Source: JAFGCL01 sp964423835
GTDB taxonomy: Bacteria; Chloroflexota; Dehalococcoidia; UBA2247; RBG-13-53-26
Direction of reading: 5' to 3'
Assembly: GCA_964423835.1 (NCBI GenBank)
Contig: CAYRGJ010000014.1
Location: 14,255 to 78,254 of the forward strand
DNA length: 64,000 nt
Below, in pieces: positions 50,055-58,399 of this stretch. The position numbers and the translations under genes are program-made. A model generated the notes under the pieces. That model was not told the DNA's origin. It saw only the letters and a list, made by a program, of their open reading frames with translations, and did not search any database. Numbering within the stretch: the stretch's first letter is position 1; each line of letters opens with the position of its first letter.

Positions 50055-51485
50055 TCAGCCGTTCCGGGGCACCGTGGCCACGGCCGGTGACGGCGCCGTC
50101 TCCCGTCCGGCCTCCCCGGCCAGCGCGGCTCCGAAGGCCGCCAGCGGGACGGTCACGAAATAGGCGATCAGGCTGCGCCAGGCAAAGAAGAGGGGAACCG
50201 CGGCCAGTACCAGCCCGGCTTCGGGCGCCTGCCGGCAGTGGCGGTAGTACCAGCACAGGGTGGCGGCCAGGGCCACCGCCTCCAGCGCCGTGAATATGGC
50301 CGGCGGGACCGGCGTGTGGCTCAGCATGGCGAAGGAGACCACGCCGATGCCGTACGGGAACAGGGGGTGGGTCATGGGCGCCAGCATGCCCGTGATCCAG
50401 GCCCCCGGGCCGGCGGCAATGAACGGGGCATTGAACAGGAGGAAGACGGCGCCGATCACGGCCAGGGAGGGTGCGGCGCGGCGCCAGCCCGCCTCGCGCA
50501 GAACGAGCACCAGGAAGAACGGGACGAAGAACCAGGCCGTCTGCTTGCAGGAGCAGGCCACGCCGATCATGGCGGCGGCCAGCCAGGGCCTGCGGCGCAG
50601 GGTCCATCCCAGCAGGATGAACAGCAGGTACAGGGCGTCGGTGCCGCCGCCGAAGTGGGAGTCCCAGGCCAGGATGCTGCCGGCCCCGCCGACTATGGCC
50701 ACGGGGCGCAGGCGGGCCGGCGCCCTCCAGACGATGAGGGCCCATATCAGCGCCACGCACATCAGGTAGAACCACTGCGGCCGAAGGCCCAGGGCGTCCG
50801 TGGGCAGTCGAAGGAGGAAGGCCCCGGCGGGGTAGGACAGGGTGGACTCAAACTCCGGCGCCAGCACATCGGGATGGGCTTGCGCAGCGGCCAGCACCTC
50901 GTCCACCTGCTCCTGGGTTGGCGCGGGGTAGGCGTCGGCGAACGCGCCCTGGCGCAGGATGGTCGGGGCCACCGCGGTGAAGTCCTCCATGGCCGTTACC
51001 ACATTGGTCCGGCCGTAGGGGTTTTCGCCATCGAGGAGGATCTGGTTGGCCTGGTGCGTCATGGCGATGGCATCGCTGGCGGAGGGCGGGATCTCAACCT
51101 GGCCGAAAAGAGACACGTTTCCCTCGACATATATCCACGGGACCATGGGCACGGCCACGATCAGCGAGCAGGTTACCAGGATCACCGACAGCGGCTTCAC
51201 GGCCGCCAGCAAATCGCGGCGGTGGTTGCGCAGTCTCCGGTCGGTACCGGGCATGGTCATCATCAGGGTCAGAGCCAGGGCGCCGGCTGACAGAGCCACG
51301 ATGCAGACGGCCAGCCCAGCGTTGCGCGCCGCCGGGAAGGCGACGAAGAGCGCCCAGAGCGCAGAGACGATAACGAACATGCCCGTGCCCACGAAGTACA
51401 GCAGGATACGGGGGGGAGTGGTCTCCGGAAGCCACCAGAGGCGGAGCCGGCCGAACCAGGACAGCGTCCGAGTTTCCTTGCGCAT
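50055..51485 (-). CDS. polytopic membrane protein, GT87-like glycosyltransferase
   Basis: 476 residues with about ten predicted transmembrane helices. The extracytoplasmic-loop segment ALTHQANQILLDGENPYGR resembles the DxxxY...G.NPY pattern of GT87/DUF2029 polyprenyl-phosphate-mannose-dependent transferases. A mannosyl- or glucosyltransferase for lipid glycans is the best guess. No ribosome site of note. It precedes no obvious polysaccharide cluster; the next gene upstream is the geranylgeranyl-reductase-like flavoprotein. Confidence 0.6.
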   Translation of the reverse strand: MRKETRTLSWFGRLRLWWLPETTPPRILLYFVGTGMFVIVSALWALFVAFPAARNAGLAVCIVALSAGALALTLMMTMPGTDRRLRNHRRDLLAAVKPLSVILVTCSLIVAVPMVPWIYVEGNVSLFGQVEIPPSASDAIAMTHQANQILLDGENPYGRTNVVTAMEDFTAVAPTILRQGAFADAYPAPTQEQVDEVLAAAQAHPDVLAPEFESTLSYPAGAFLLRLPTDALGLRPQWFYLMCVALIWALIVWRAPARLRPVAIVGGAGSILAWDSHFGGGTDALYLLFILLGWTLRRRPWLAAAMIGVACSCKQTAWFFVPFFLVLVLREAGWRRAAPSLAVIGAVFLLFNAPFIAAGPGAWITGMLAPMTHPLFPYGIGVVSFAMLSHTPVPPAIFTALEAVALAATLCWYYRHCRQAPEAGLVLAAVPLFFAWRSLIAYFVTVPLAAFGAALAGEAGRETAPSPAVATVPRNG

Positions 51486-51504
51486 GATCTGATAAGGATA
51501 TACC

Positions 51505-52662
51505 TCAGGGCCGGAGCATGGCCAGCGCCGCCCGCGGCCCCAGGCGCGGCAGCGCCCTGAGTATCAGGCGCCCGTGCCAGTCGAAGGAGAAGCCCGGGTC
51601 ATTCAGGATCGATTCCGTGGCGCGGCCATCCTGCGCCACGTCCAGCAGCCGCTCGATCTGACGGTCGCTCAGCCTCTCGAAGGCGCGGCGGGCCCAGCGC
51701 CCGATGCGCAGCTCCCTGGCCAGCAGGCGGTGCCATCTCCGGTCATACTCCGACAGGGCCCGGGCGGAGCAGTCTCCGCCCTCCATGGCCTGGTGCAGGA
51801 CGTCCGCGGCCATCCCGGCGCACAGCAGCCCGTAGTAGATGCCGCCGCCGGTTATGGGCTTGACCTGGCCCGCGGCGTCTCCCACCACGATCACGCTGGC
51901 GGCGCTGGTGCGCCCGAGGGGCTTCAATGGGACGCCCCCGAATCGGGGCAGTGCCGCGCTGGCGGCTATCCTCCGTTCGTCCTCCAGGTAGCGCAGGAAG
52001 CCCTCCAGCAGGGCCCGGGCGTTCCTCCGGGTGAGCAGCCCGGCCAGGGCCTTCCCGCCGCGGCCCGGCACCAGCCAGGCGAAGAACCCGGGGGCATGCC
52101 GGTGGCCCAGGTAAACCTCCACCTGGTCCACGCCCGAGTCCACCTCGGCCTGGGCGCCGGCGGCGTGGTCGCCGGCCCGGCCGAAGCCCATGGCAGCGGG
52201 CAGGGGCGAGCCGAAGCCGCAGGCCAGGACCACCGCCTGGGCTTCGCAGGCCAGGGCCCGGCCGCCGGCTTCCGCCTCGACCCGGGCGGCCTCGCCGCCC
52301 GTGAGGACCGCCTTCACCCTGGTGCCCAGGAGGCACTCCACCCCCTGTTGTGCGGCGTTGGCCACCATGGCTTCATCGAAGGTCTGCCGGTCCAGGATGA
52401 ATGCCGGCGCTGCCGTTTTCTGGAGTTCCAGGGATGCGTCGGAGGGCGAGAAGAACCTGGCTCCCCTGGCCTCCCGGACCACGGCCTGCCTGGCCACGGG
52501 GAAGGCCTCGAGGCACTCCCGCCCCACGATGCCGGTGCAGCAGCCCTTCTTGCCGGGGTGGTCGTGCTGCTCCAGGAGCGCCACTCGGCGCCCCCGGCGG
52601 GCCAGCTCCGCCGCGACATGGCTTCCGGAGGGGCCGGCGCCCACTACGATAGCGTCGTACAA
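51505..52662 (-). CDS. geranylgeranyl reductase family FAD-dependent oxidoreductase
   Basis: 385 residues: FAD motif GAGPSGSHVAAELARRG at 8-24, LLEQHDHPGKKGCCTGIVG (the Cys-Cys region lines the active site), and VIVVGDAAGQVKPITGGGIYYG near residue 275. Members reduce isoprenoid double bonds of archaeal or bacterial lipids and quinone side chains, or of chlorophyll precursors. Substrate unknown. The start is TTG preceded by GGGGGAAGAGGA. A GT87-like gene follows 19 bases downstream, so an isoprenoid-glycolipid link is possible. Confidence 0.85.
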   Translation of the reverse strand: MYDAIVVGAGPSGSHVAAELARRGRRVALLEQHDHPGKKGCCTGIVGRECLEAFPVARQAVVREARGARFFSPSDASLELQKTAAPAFILDRQTFDEAMVANAAQQGVECLLGTRVKAVLTGGEAARVEAEAGGRALACEAQAVVLACGFGSPLPAAMGFGRAGDHAAGAQAEVDSGVDQVEVYLGHRHAPGFFAWLVPGRGGKALAGLLTRRNARALLEGFLRYLEDERRIAASAALPRFGGVPLKPLGRTSAASVIVVGDAAGQVKPITGGGIYYGLLCAGMAADVLHQAMEGGDCSARALSEYDRRWHRLLARELRIGRWARRAFERLSDRQIERLLDVAQDGRATESILNDPGFSFDWHGRLILRALPRLGPRAALAMLRP

Positions 52663-52788
52663 TCCTCTTCCCCCGACCTGAGCTGCCTAATGGTAGCACA
52701 GATCGGATCCGGGGCCGCCCGGGGCCCGGCAGACGGCGCGGCCGGGATTCGGCGGCCAGAGCGATAGCCTGCGCCGGGATTCTGCGGG

Positions 52789-52818
52789 TTGCAGCGCCGA
52801 TCGAGGCCGGCCTATACT
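52789..52818 (+). promoter_or_regulatory. promoter of the exonuclease III gene
   Basis: -35 TTGCAG (52789-52794), 18-base spacer, -10 TATACT (52813-52818), about 44 bases before the GTG start of the exonuclease. Confidence 0.5.
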
Positions 52819-52861
52819 ACCGTTGGCCTTTGCGCCGTGGAGGGAGGCAGGTCCCGGGGCA

Positions 52862-53644
52862 GTGAAAGACCTGAAACTGCTGTGCTGGAACGTCAATGGC
52901 CTGAGGGCAGTGGCCAACAAGGGGTTCCTGGAGTGGCTGCACCGGGAGGACCCCGACGTGATGTGCCTCCAGGAGACCAGGGCCCGGCCCGATCAGTTGC
53001 CTCAGGCGCTGCGTGAACCGGAGGGGTATCACGCCTCCTGGGCCCATTCGGAAATGAAGGGCTATGGGGGCGTGGCCACCTACACCCGGGAGAAGCCGCT
53101 GCGCATCGAGACCGACTTCTCCAGCCAGGGCGTCGCCTTCGACGTGGAGGGCCGGATGATCCTGACGCGGTATCCCGGCTTCGCCCTGCTGAACATCTAC
53201 TTCCCCAACGGCAAGAAGGACGAGGCCCGCCTCAAGTACAAGATGGACTTCTACCAAGCCTTCCTGCGCTTCGTGGACTCCCTGAGGAAGGAGTCCCCCA
53301 ACATCGTCGTCTGCGGCGACTTCAACACGGCCCACAAGGAGATCGACCTGGCGCGCCCCAGGGAGAACCAGAAGATCTCCGGCTTCCTGCCCATGGAGAG
53401 GGCCTGGATGGACAAGTTCGTGACCCACGGCTACGTGGACACCTTCCGCCATTTCAACCAGGAGCCTGGCCAGTACACCTGGTGGGACCTGAAGACCGGG
53501 GCCCGGCAGCGTAACGTGGGCTGGAGGATCGACTACTTCTTCGTCAGCAAGCCGCTCTTGAAGTCGGTGACCGCCTCCTTCATCCAGCCCTCAGTGACCG
53601 GGTCCGACCACTGCCCGGTGGGCCTGACGCTCCGCCTGCCGTGA
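52862..53644 (+). CDS. xth: exodeoxyribonuclease III/AP endonuclease
   Basis: 260 residues of the endonuclease/exonuclease/phosphatase fold: WNVNGLRAV, metal Glu in CLQETRARPDQL, GDFNTAHKEIDL, WRIDYFFVS and the catalytic SDHCPV. It incises abasic sites and degrades 3' ends in base excision repair, complementing the uracil-DNA glycosylase in this window. GTG 52862 is chosen; an in-frame TTG 39 bases earlier precedes it but gives a non-family N-terminus. The gene is divergent from the geranylgeranyl-reductase-like gene. Confidence 0.93.
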   Translation: MKDLKLLCWNVNGLRAVANKGFLEWLHREDPDVMCLQETRARPDQLPQALREPEGYHASWAHSEMKGYGGVATYTREKPLRIETDFSSQGVAFDVEGRMILTRYPGFALLNIYFPNGKKDEARLKYKMDFYQAFLRFVDSLRKESPNIVVCGDFNTAHKEIDLARPRENQKISGFLPMERAWMDKFVTHGYVDTFRHFNQEPGQYTWWDLKTGARQRNVGWRIDYFFVSKPLLKSVTASFIQPSVTGSDHCPVGLTLRLP

Positions 53645-53687
53645 GCGCCGGGACCGGGCCGCTTCATCGCCCTCGAAATGAGCGTGC

Positions 53688-53693
53688 TATAAT
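53688..53693 (+). promoter_or_regulatory. extended -10 promoter of a hypothetical gene
   Basis: TGCTATAAT: perfect TATAAT (53688-53693) with a TGn extension. No consensus -35. The ATG it would serve is at 53739. Confidence 0.6.
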
Positions 53694-53738
53694 ATGGCGT
53701 GTCAGAGCCAGTCAGTCTGGAGCGACAGGGGGGGTGAT

Positions 53739-54158
53739 ATGGTGAGCGCAGCGCACGCGGGGGAAACAGGGGACCTGGTCATCCGGCCCCGCCTGGGGAC
53801 CGGCTGGCAGACCACGGCCGACGGCGCCAGGCAGGAGGTCCGGCTGCGGTACATGCTCCTGGGGGTGCTGTTGCCGGTCGTCAGGAGGGTGCCATTCTCG
53901 CGCGTGGCCCGCCTGGGGGTGGTGGCCCGGGAGTCATGGTGGAGCCGGGCCGGGATGTGGCCGGGCGGCGATTCCGCCCTGGTCCCCTTTGGCTTCACCA
54001 GTCGAGCGGAAATGCCCGGAAAGGGCTGGCGCTACGATATCGAGATGACAGAAAAGGGGGGCGGCACGACGAGGTTGGTAACGCTGACGCCATCGCAAGA
54101 TGCCCACGCCGTGGCCGCGCAGCTGAGGCATAGAGTCGGTCTGCCCCCGGTCGAATAG
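53739..54158 (+). CDS. hypothetical protein
   Basis: 139 residues from ATG 53739, which follows GGGGGGGTGAT, with a clear extended -10 promoter 46 bases upstream. An in-frame ATG at 53694 lies on the promoter and is rejected. The protein has a mildly hydrophobic stretch (YMLLGVLLPVVRRVPF) that may be membrane-associated, then SWWSRAGMWPGGD. No family recognised. Its neighbours are unrelated. Confidence 0.6.
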   Translation: MVSAAHAGETGDLVIRPRLGTGWQTTADGARQEVRLRYMLLGVLLPVVRRVPFSRVARLGVVARESWWSRAGMWPGGDSALVPFGFTSRAEMPGKGWRYDIEMTEKGGGTTRLVTLTPSQDAHAVAAQLRHRVGLPPVE

Positions 54159-54262
54159 CCGGGCGAGAAAGGCTGCTGTCAACCCGCATCTGCGTTCCGC
54201 CACTTGCTGCCTGCCATCCGCATCCGACCCGCGGGCGCTCAGCCGCGGCAGGGTCCATCCTC

Positions 54263-54291
54263 TTGATAATCGGGTATGGCGACTATAGAAT
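54263..54291 (+). promoter_or_regulatory. promoter of pdxS and downstream genes
   Basis: -35 TTGATA (54263-54268), 17-base spacer, -10 TAGAAT (54286-54291). The leader to pdxS is about 110 bases, GC-rich with a repeated CGGTTTTC/CCGTTTTC element (54312-54338). Confidence 0.6.
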
Positions 54292-54408
54292 AAGACTGCG
54301 AGACCGACGCGTGCGGCGCGGCGGTTTTCGGCCGTTTTCTCGCGAGCCCGCGGCGCCGAGGGGTGTGCCTCTGGGCCCACTTTCGGCGAGGAGACCAGGG
54401 AGGACTGG

Positions 54409-55290
54409 ATGGAGAAAGGGACCTGGACAGCGAAGTCCGGCCTGGCGCAGATGCTGAAGGGCGGCGTCATCATGGACGTGGTGACCCCGGAGCACGCCAG
54501 GATTGCAGAGGAGGCCGGGGCCTGCGCGGTGATGGCGCTGGAGAGGGTGCCGGCCGATATCAGGGCCGCCGGAGGGGTGGCCCGCATGGCCGACCCGGAT
54601 GTCATCCTGGCCATCAAGAAGGCGGTGACGATTCCCGTCATGGCCAAGTGCCGCATCGGGCACTTCGTCGAGGCCCAGGTCCTGGAGGCCCTCGGGGTGG
54701 ATTTCATAGATGAGTCCGAGGTGCTGACCCCGGCCGACGAGTCATGCCACGTCTGGAAGCACGATTTCGGGGTGCCCTTTGTCTGCGGTTGCCGCGACCT
54801 GGGGGAGGCCCTGCGCCGCATCTCGGAGGGGGCAGCCATGGTCCGCACCAAGGGCGAGGCCGGCACTGGCAACATCGTGGAAGCGGTGCGGCACATGCGG
54901 GCGGTGATGGACGCCATCCGCAGGCTGGGCAACATGCCGAAGGAGGAGCTAGTGGCCGAGGCCAAGGCCATGGGGGCGCCCCTGGAGTTGCTGCTCGAGG
55001 TGCAGAAGAACGGCAAGCTGCCCGTAGTCAACTTCGCCGCGGGAGGCGTGGCCACCCCGGCCGACGCGGCGCTGATGATGCAGCTGGGGGCCGAGGGCGT
55101 ATTCGTGGGCTCGGGCATATTCAAGTCCAAGAACCCCGCTGCCCGGGCCGTGGCCGTGGTGAAGGCCACCGCCCACTACCAGGACCCCCGGATAATTGCC
55201 GAAGTCTCCAGGGGACTGGGCGAGGCCATGCCTGGATTGGACATAAAGGCCATCGCCAAGGAGGATCTGCTGGCGACGAGAGGTTGGTAG
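54409..55290 (+). CDS. pdxS: pyridoxal 5'-phosphate synthase lyase subunit
   Basis: 293 residues of the PdxS/SNZ family: MLKGGVIMDVVTPEHARIAE, MAKCRIGHFVEAQVLEALG, FIDESEVLTPAD, KGEAGTGNIVEAVRHMR and VNFAAGGVATPADAALMM are diagnostic. It makes PLP from ribose 5-phosphate, glyceraldehyde 3-phosphate and ammonia supplied by the glutaminase PdxT. No pdxT follows; the downstream gene is a GNAT-like protein. An AGGGAGGAC site precedes the ATG. It starts a likely operon through yraN. Confidence 0.96.
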   Translation: MEKGTWTAKSGLAQMLKGGVIMDVVTPEHARIAEEAGACAVMALERVPADIRAAGGVARMADPDVILAIKKAVTIPVMAKCRIGHFVEAQVLEALGVDFIDESEVLTPADESCHVWKHDFGVPFVCGCRDLGEALRRISEGAAMVRTKGEAGTGNIVEAVRHMRAVMDAIRRLGNMPKEELVAEAKAMGAPLELLLEVQKNGKLPVVNFAAGGVATPADAALMMQLGAEGVFVGSGIFKSKNPAARAVAVVKATAHYQDPRIIAEVSRGLGEAMPGLDIKAIAKEDLLATRGW

Positions 55291-55300
55291 GGCAACCGGT

Positions 55301-56221
55301 ATGATTCGCTCCTTCATGCCTTTGGACGTTGTGGACCTTCTGGTGGCCGGCAAGGCGCTTACCAACAAGGCCTGGACCAGGGAGAGCCTGAGCGGGAAGG
55401 AGGCGAGATTCCCGGACCTGGCCAACATGGTCTTCGGCTGGTTCAACCCCCGGCAGAGGTCCAGCGCCTGGGTCTACACGGAGGGGCTGAGCCTGAAGGG
55501 CCTGGCCTCGGTGAACCACCGCTGTAGCCCGCGGTCCTGGGATGTGAACCGGCTCATGGTAGCCGACCAGGACGACACGTCCTGCCTGAAGCTGCTGGAG
55601 TTCGTCAGCCTGGCCGCCGGCCAGCAGCGGATCGGCCGCATATTCCTCAGCCTTCCGGCGGAGAGCTCCCTTCTCAGGCCCGCGGAGGAGACCGGGTTCC
55701 TGCCGTACACTTCGGTGTACGTCTACTGCCGGGAGAGTTCCAATGGGATCCCCGCCGACGGCCGGGCGCCGCCCGGGCTGCTCCCCCGCCGCAAGAAGGC
55801 CGATGATGACTACCGCCTGTTTGAGCTCTATCTGATGTGCGCGCCGGCGCCGATCCGCCGGGCCGAGGGCACTACCTATACAGAGTGGCAGGCCAACCGG
55901 CGGCGGAGGCTGGGCCAGGAGTGGGTATTTGAGAAGGACGGCGGTATCGTGGGCTGGGCCGCCACTGCCGGCGGCCGCTATGGCGGGCTGCTGGAAATCC
56001 CGGCGGTGGCCAGGGAAGACATGCCTGCGGTCCTGGACTACGGCCTGGCGGCCCTGGGAGGCTCCCAGAGGGTCTGCTGCCCGGTGCCGGATTCGGACAC
56101 GGGCCTGCAGCGGCTGCTGGAGGATCGAGGGTTCACCCGGATAACGATCTGCTCGGCGCTGGTGAAGGAACTGCTGGTGCGGGTGGTCGAGCCATACGCC
56201 ATGCCGGTAGTCCCGGCCTGA
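55301..56221 (+). CDS. GNAT-fold-like hypothetical protein
   Basis: 306 residues. The middle, LKGLASVNHRC...VNRLMVADQDD... LEFVSLAAGQQ, followed by RIFLSLPAESSLLRPAEETGFLPY, has the pattern of a GNAT core (hydrophobic strand, acetyl-CoA loop, terminal GF motif), and a second half after residue 160 may be a further GNAT-like domain (WVFEKDGGIVGWAA). Catalytic residues and substrate cannot be named. It is set tightly between pdxS (10 bases) and the SpoIIIAA-like gene, so it is probably expressed with them. Confidence 0.55.
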   Translation: MIRSFMPLDVVDLLVAGKALTNKAWTRESLSGKEARFPDLANMVFGWFNPRQRSSAWVYTEGLSLKGLASVNHRCSPRSWDVNRLMVADQDDTSCLKLLEFVSLAAGQQRIGRIFLSLPAESSLLRPAEETGFLPYTSVYVYCRESSNGIPADGRAPPGLLPRRKKADDDYRLFELYLMCAPAPIRRAEGTTYTEWQANRRRRLGQEWVFEKDGGIVGWAATAGGRYGGLLEIPAVAREDMPAVLDYGLAALGGSQRVCCPVPDSDTGLQRLLEDRGFTRITICSALVKELLVRVVEPYAMPVVPA

Positions 56222-56234
56222 GGAACGAAGGACC

Positions 56235-57761
56235 ATGCAGAGAAGAATCGTGGATGACCTGGATGCCCTGCTGAATATCCTGCCGCCGGGCATCTCGGAC
56301 ACCCTGCGGCGCAGGGAGGATCTGGCCGATCTCCTGGAGGTAGTGATGGACCTGGGCCGGCGTCCCGAGGCCAGGTTCATCACCATCGAGGTGCCGCTGA
56401 GCGACAAGGACATCACGCAGGAGGACCTGGACTACGTTGTCTCCCGCATAGGCGCCTTCGGTGACGACAACCGGGCCGGCATCGAACGCACACTGCACCG
56501 CATATCGGCCATCCGCAATCGCCGCGGCCGCATAGTGGGCCTCACCTGTCGCGTGGGCCGGGCCGTCTACGGCACGGTGCACTTCATCGAAGACCTGGTC
56601 CAGTCGGGAAAGAGCATCCTGCTCCTGGGCCGTCCCGGCATCGGCAAGACCACCATGCTGAGAGAGGTGGCGCGGGTGCTGGCGGATGAGCTGAAGAAAC
56701 GGGTGGTGGTGGTCGACACCTCCAACGAGATCGCCGGTGACGGCGATATCCCTCATCCGGCCATCGGCCATGCGCGGCGCATGCAGGTGGCGACGCCCAC
56801 CATGCAGCATGCCGTTATGATCGAGGCGGTGGAGAACCACATGCCCCAGGCCATCATCATAGACGAGATAGGCACCGAGCTGGAGGCAGCGGCCGCGCGC
56901 ACCATCGCCGAGCGCGGGGTCCAGCTGGTGGGCACCGCCCACGGCAACACACTGGAGAACCTGGTGCTCAACCCCACGCTATCCGACCTCGTCGGTGGGG
57001 TGCAGTCGGTCACCCTGGGGGATGAGGAGGCCCGGCACCGGGGCACCCAGAAGTCGATCCTGGAGCGCAAGGCGCCCCCCACGTTTGACGTGGTGGTGGA
57101 GATACAGGACTTCCATCGGGTGGCGGTCCACGCCGACGTGGCCGAGGCCGTCGACCTCTTCCTCAGAGGGCAGCGGGTTTCCCGGGAATCCCGCTGGCTG
57201 GACGAGAACTGGACCCTCCAGAGGAAGACGGAGAAGGTGCTGTCATTCAGCTCCGAGGAGAAGGGAACGGCTCCCAGGATCAAGGAGGCCCGGGCGAACG
57301 GGACGGTGCCTCGGATATACCTCTTCGGCATCAACCGGCCCAAGCTGGAGCAGGCCGCCCGGGAGAGGCCGGCCGAGATCAGGATCGTCTCCACGCTGAG
57401 GGAGGCCACGGTCTTCGTCACCTGCAAGGCCTTCTACCGCCGCAAGCCCCAGGCTGTAAGGGACGCCGAGCTGGCCGGGATACCGGTGTACGTGCTGAAG
57501 AACAACACCATCGGCGAGATGAGGCAGTTCCTGGAGTCGCTGCTTTCGAACCGCCGCCGCACCGATGACGTGGGCGTGGCCCTGAAGGAGGCCGAGGAGG
57601 CCATCAGCGAGGTCATGAACGGGAAGGATTCGGTCCAGCTCAGCCCTCGGAGCTCATACGTGCGGCGGCTGCAGCACCTCATGGCGGAGCGGTCCAACCT
57701 GGCCTCCCGGAGCACGGGCAGGGACCCGCAGCGTGGGGTGGAGATATTCCGGGTCATCTGA
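56235..57761 (+). CDS. SpoIIIAA-like ATPase with C-terminal R3H domain
   Basis: 508 residues: an N-terminal RNA-binding-like domain, an AAA-type ATPase with Walker A LLGRPGIGKTTMLREVARVL and AIIIDEIGTELEA (Walker B), an R3H-type C-terminal domain (RSSYVRRLQHLMAERS). The layout matches the Ycf45/SpoIIIAA-R3H family of cyanobacteria and Chloroflexi, whose role is not settled (RNA or DNA binding has been suggested). No sporulation genes are present. AAGGA precedes the ATG. tmk follows 14 bases downstream. Confidence 0.82.
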   Translation: MQRRIVDDLDALLNILPPGISDTLRRREDLADLLEVVMDLGRRPEARFITIEVPLSDKDITQEDLDYVVSRIGAFGDDNRAGIERTLHRISAIRNRRGRIVGLTCRVGRAVYGTVHFIEDLVQSGKSILLLGRPGIGKTTMLREVARVLADELKKRVVVVDTSNEIAGDGDIPHPAIGHARRMQVATPTMQHAVMIEAVENHMPQAIIIDEIGTELEAAAARTIAERGVQLVGTAHGNTLENLVLNPTLSDLVGGVQSVTLGDEEARHRGTQKSILERKAPPTFDVVVEIQDFHRVAVHADVAEAVDLFLRGQRVSRESRWLDENWTLQRKTEKVLSFSSEEKGTAPRIKEARANGTVPRIYLFGINRPKLEQAARERPAEIRIVSTLREATVFVTCKAFYRRKPQAVRDAELAGIPVYVLKNNTIGEMRQFLESLLSNRRRTDDVGVALKEAEEAISEVMNGKDSVQLSPRSSYVRRLQHLMAERSNLASRSTGRDPQRGVEIFRVI

Positions 57762-57775
57762 GGCGGGCTCGGGGC

Positions 57776-58399
57776 ATGTTCGTCGTCTTTGAAGGCGGCG
57801 AGGGCTGTGGCAAGAGCACACAGGCCAGGGCCCTCCACCGGTGGCTGGTCCGGACCGGGCAGACGGCCGTGCTGACCCGCGAGCCGGGCGGCACCAGCCT
57901 CGGCGAGCGCGTGCGGCGCAGCCTCAAGAAACCCGGCCGGACGCCGATCGCGCCGCTGGCGGAGCTCTTCCTGTTCGCGGCGGCCCGGGCGCAGCTGGTG
58001 GAGGAGGTCATCTCCCCGGCCCTGGAAGCGGGCGCCACGGTTGTCTGCGATCGCTATTTCTATTCGACGCTGGCCTACCAGGGGCACGGGCGGGGGGTGG
58101 ACCTCGAAACCATTCGGGCGGCCAACAGCGCGGCCACGGGCGGCCTATCTCCTGACCTGGTCGTGCTGCTGGACATGCCGCCCCGGGCCGGCCTGGGGCG
58201 GAAGAAAGGCCGGGACGGCGACCGCTTCGAGAGCCAGGGCCTGGCCTTCCACACCAGGGTGCGGAAGGGCTACCTGGAGATGGCCCGGGCTGATGCGGAC
58301 CGGTGGCTGGTGTTGGACGGGCGTCTGCCGCGGAAGGCCATCCGGGACGCTATCCAGGAGAGGGTCCGCGGCCTTACCGGCGTGGGGCGCCGGGGGTGA
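57776..58399 (+). CDS. tmk: thymidylate kinase
   Basis: dTMP kinase of 207 residues: P-loop FEGGEGCGKSTQARAL, DR motif VCDRYFYSTLAYQGHGRG, and the LID region RKKGRDGDRFESQG. It supplies dTTP. The GCGGGCTCGGGGC stretch before the ATG has only a weak ribosome site. It overlaps mnmA at TGATG, so translation is coupled. Confidence 0.95.
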   Translation: MFVVFEGGEGCGKSTQARALHRWLVRTGQTAVLTREPGGTSLGERVRRSLKKPGRTPIAPLAELFLFAAARAQLVEEVISPALEAGATVVCDRYFYSTLAYQGHGRGVDLETIRAANSAATGGLSPDLVVLLDMPPRAGLGRKKGRDGDRFESQGLAFHTRVRKGYLEMARADADRWLVLDGRLPRKAIRDAIQERVRGLTGVGRRG

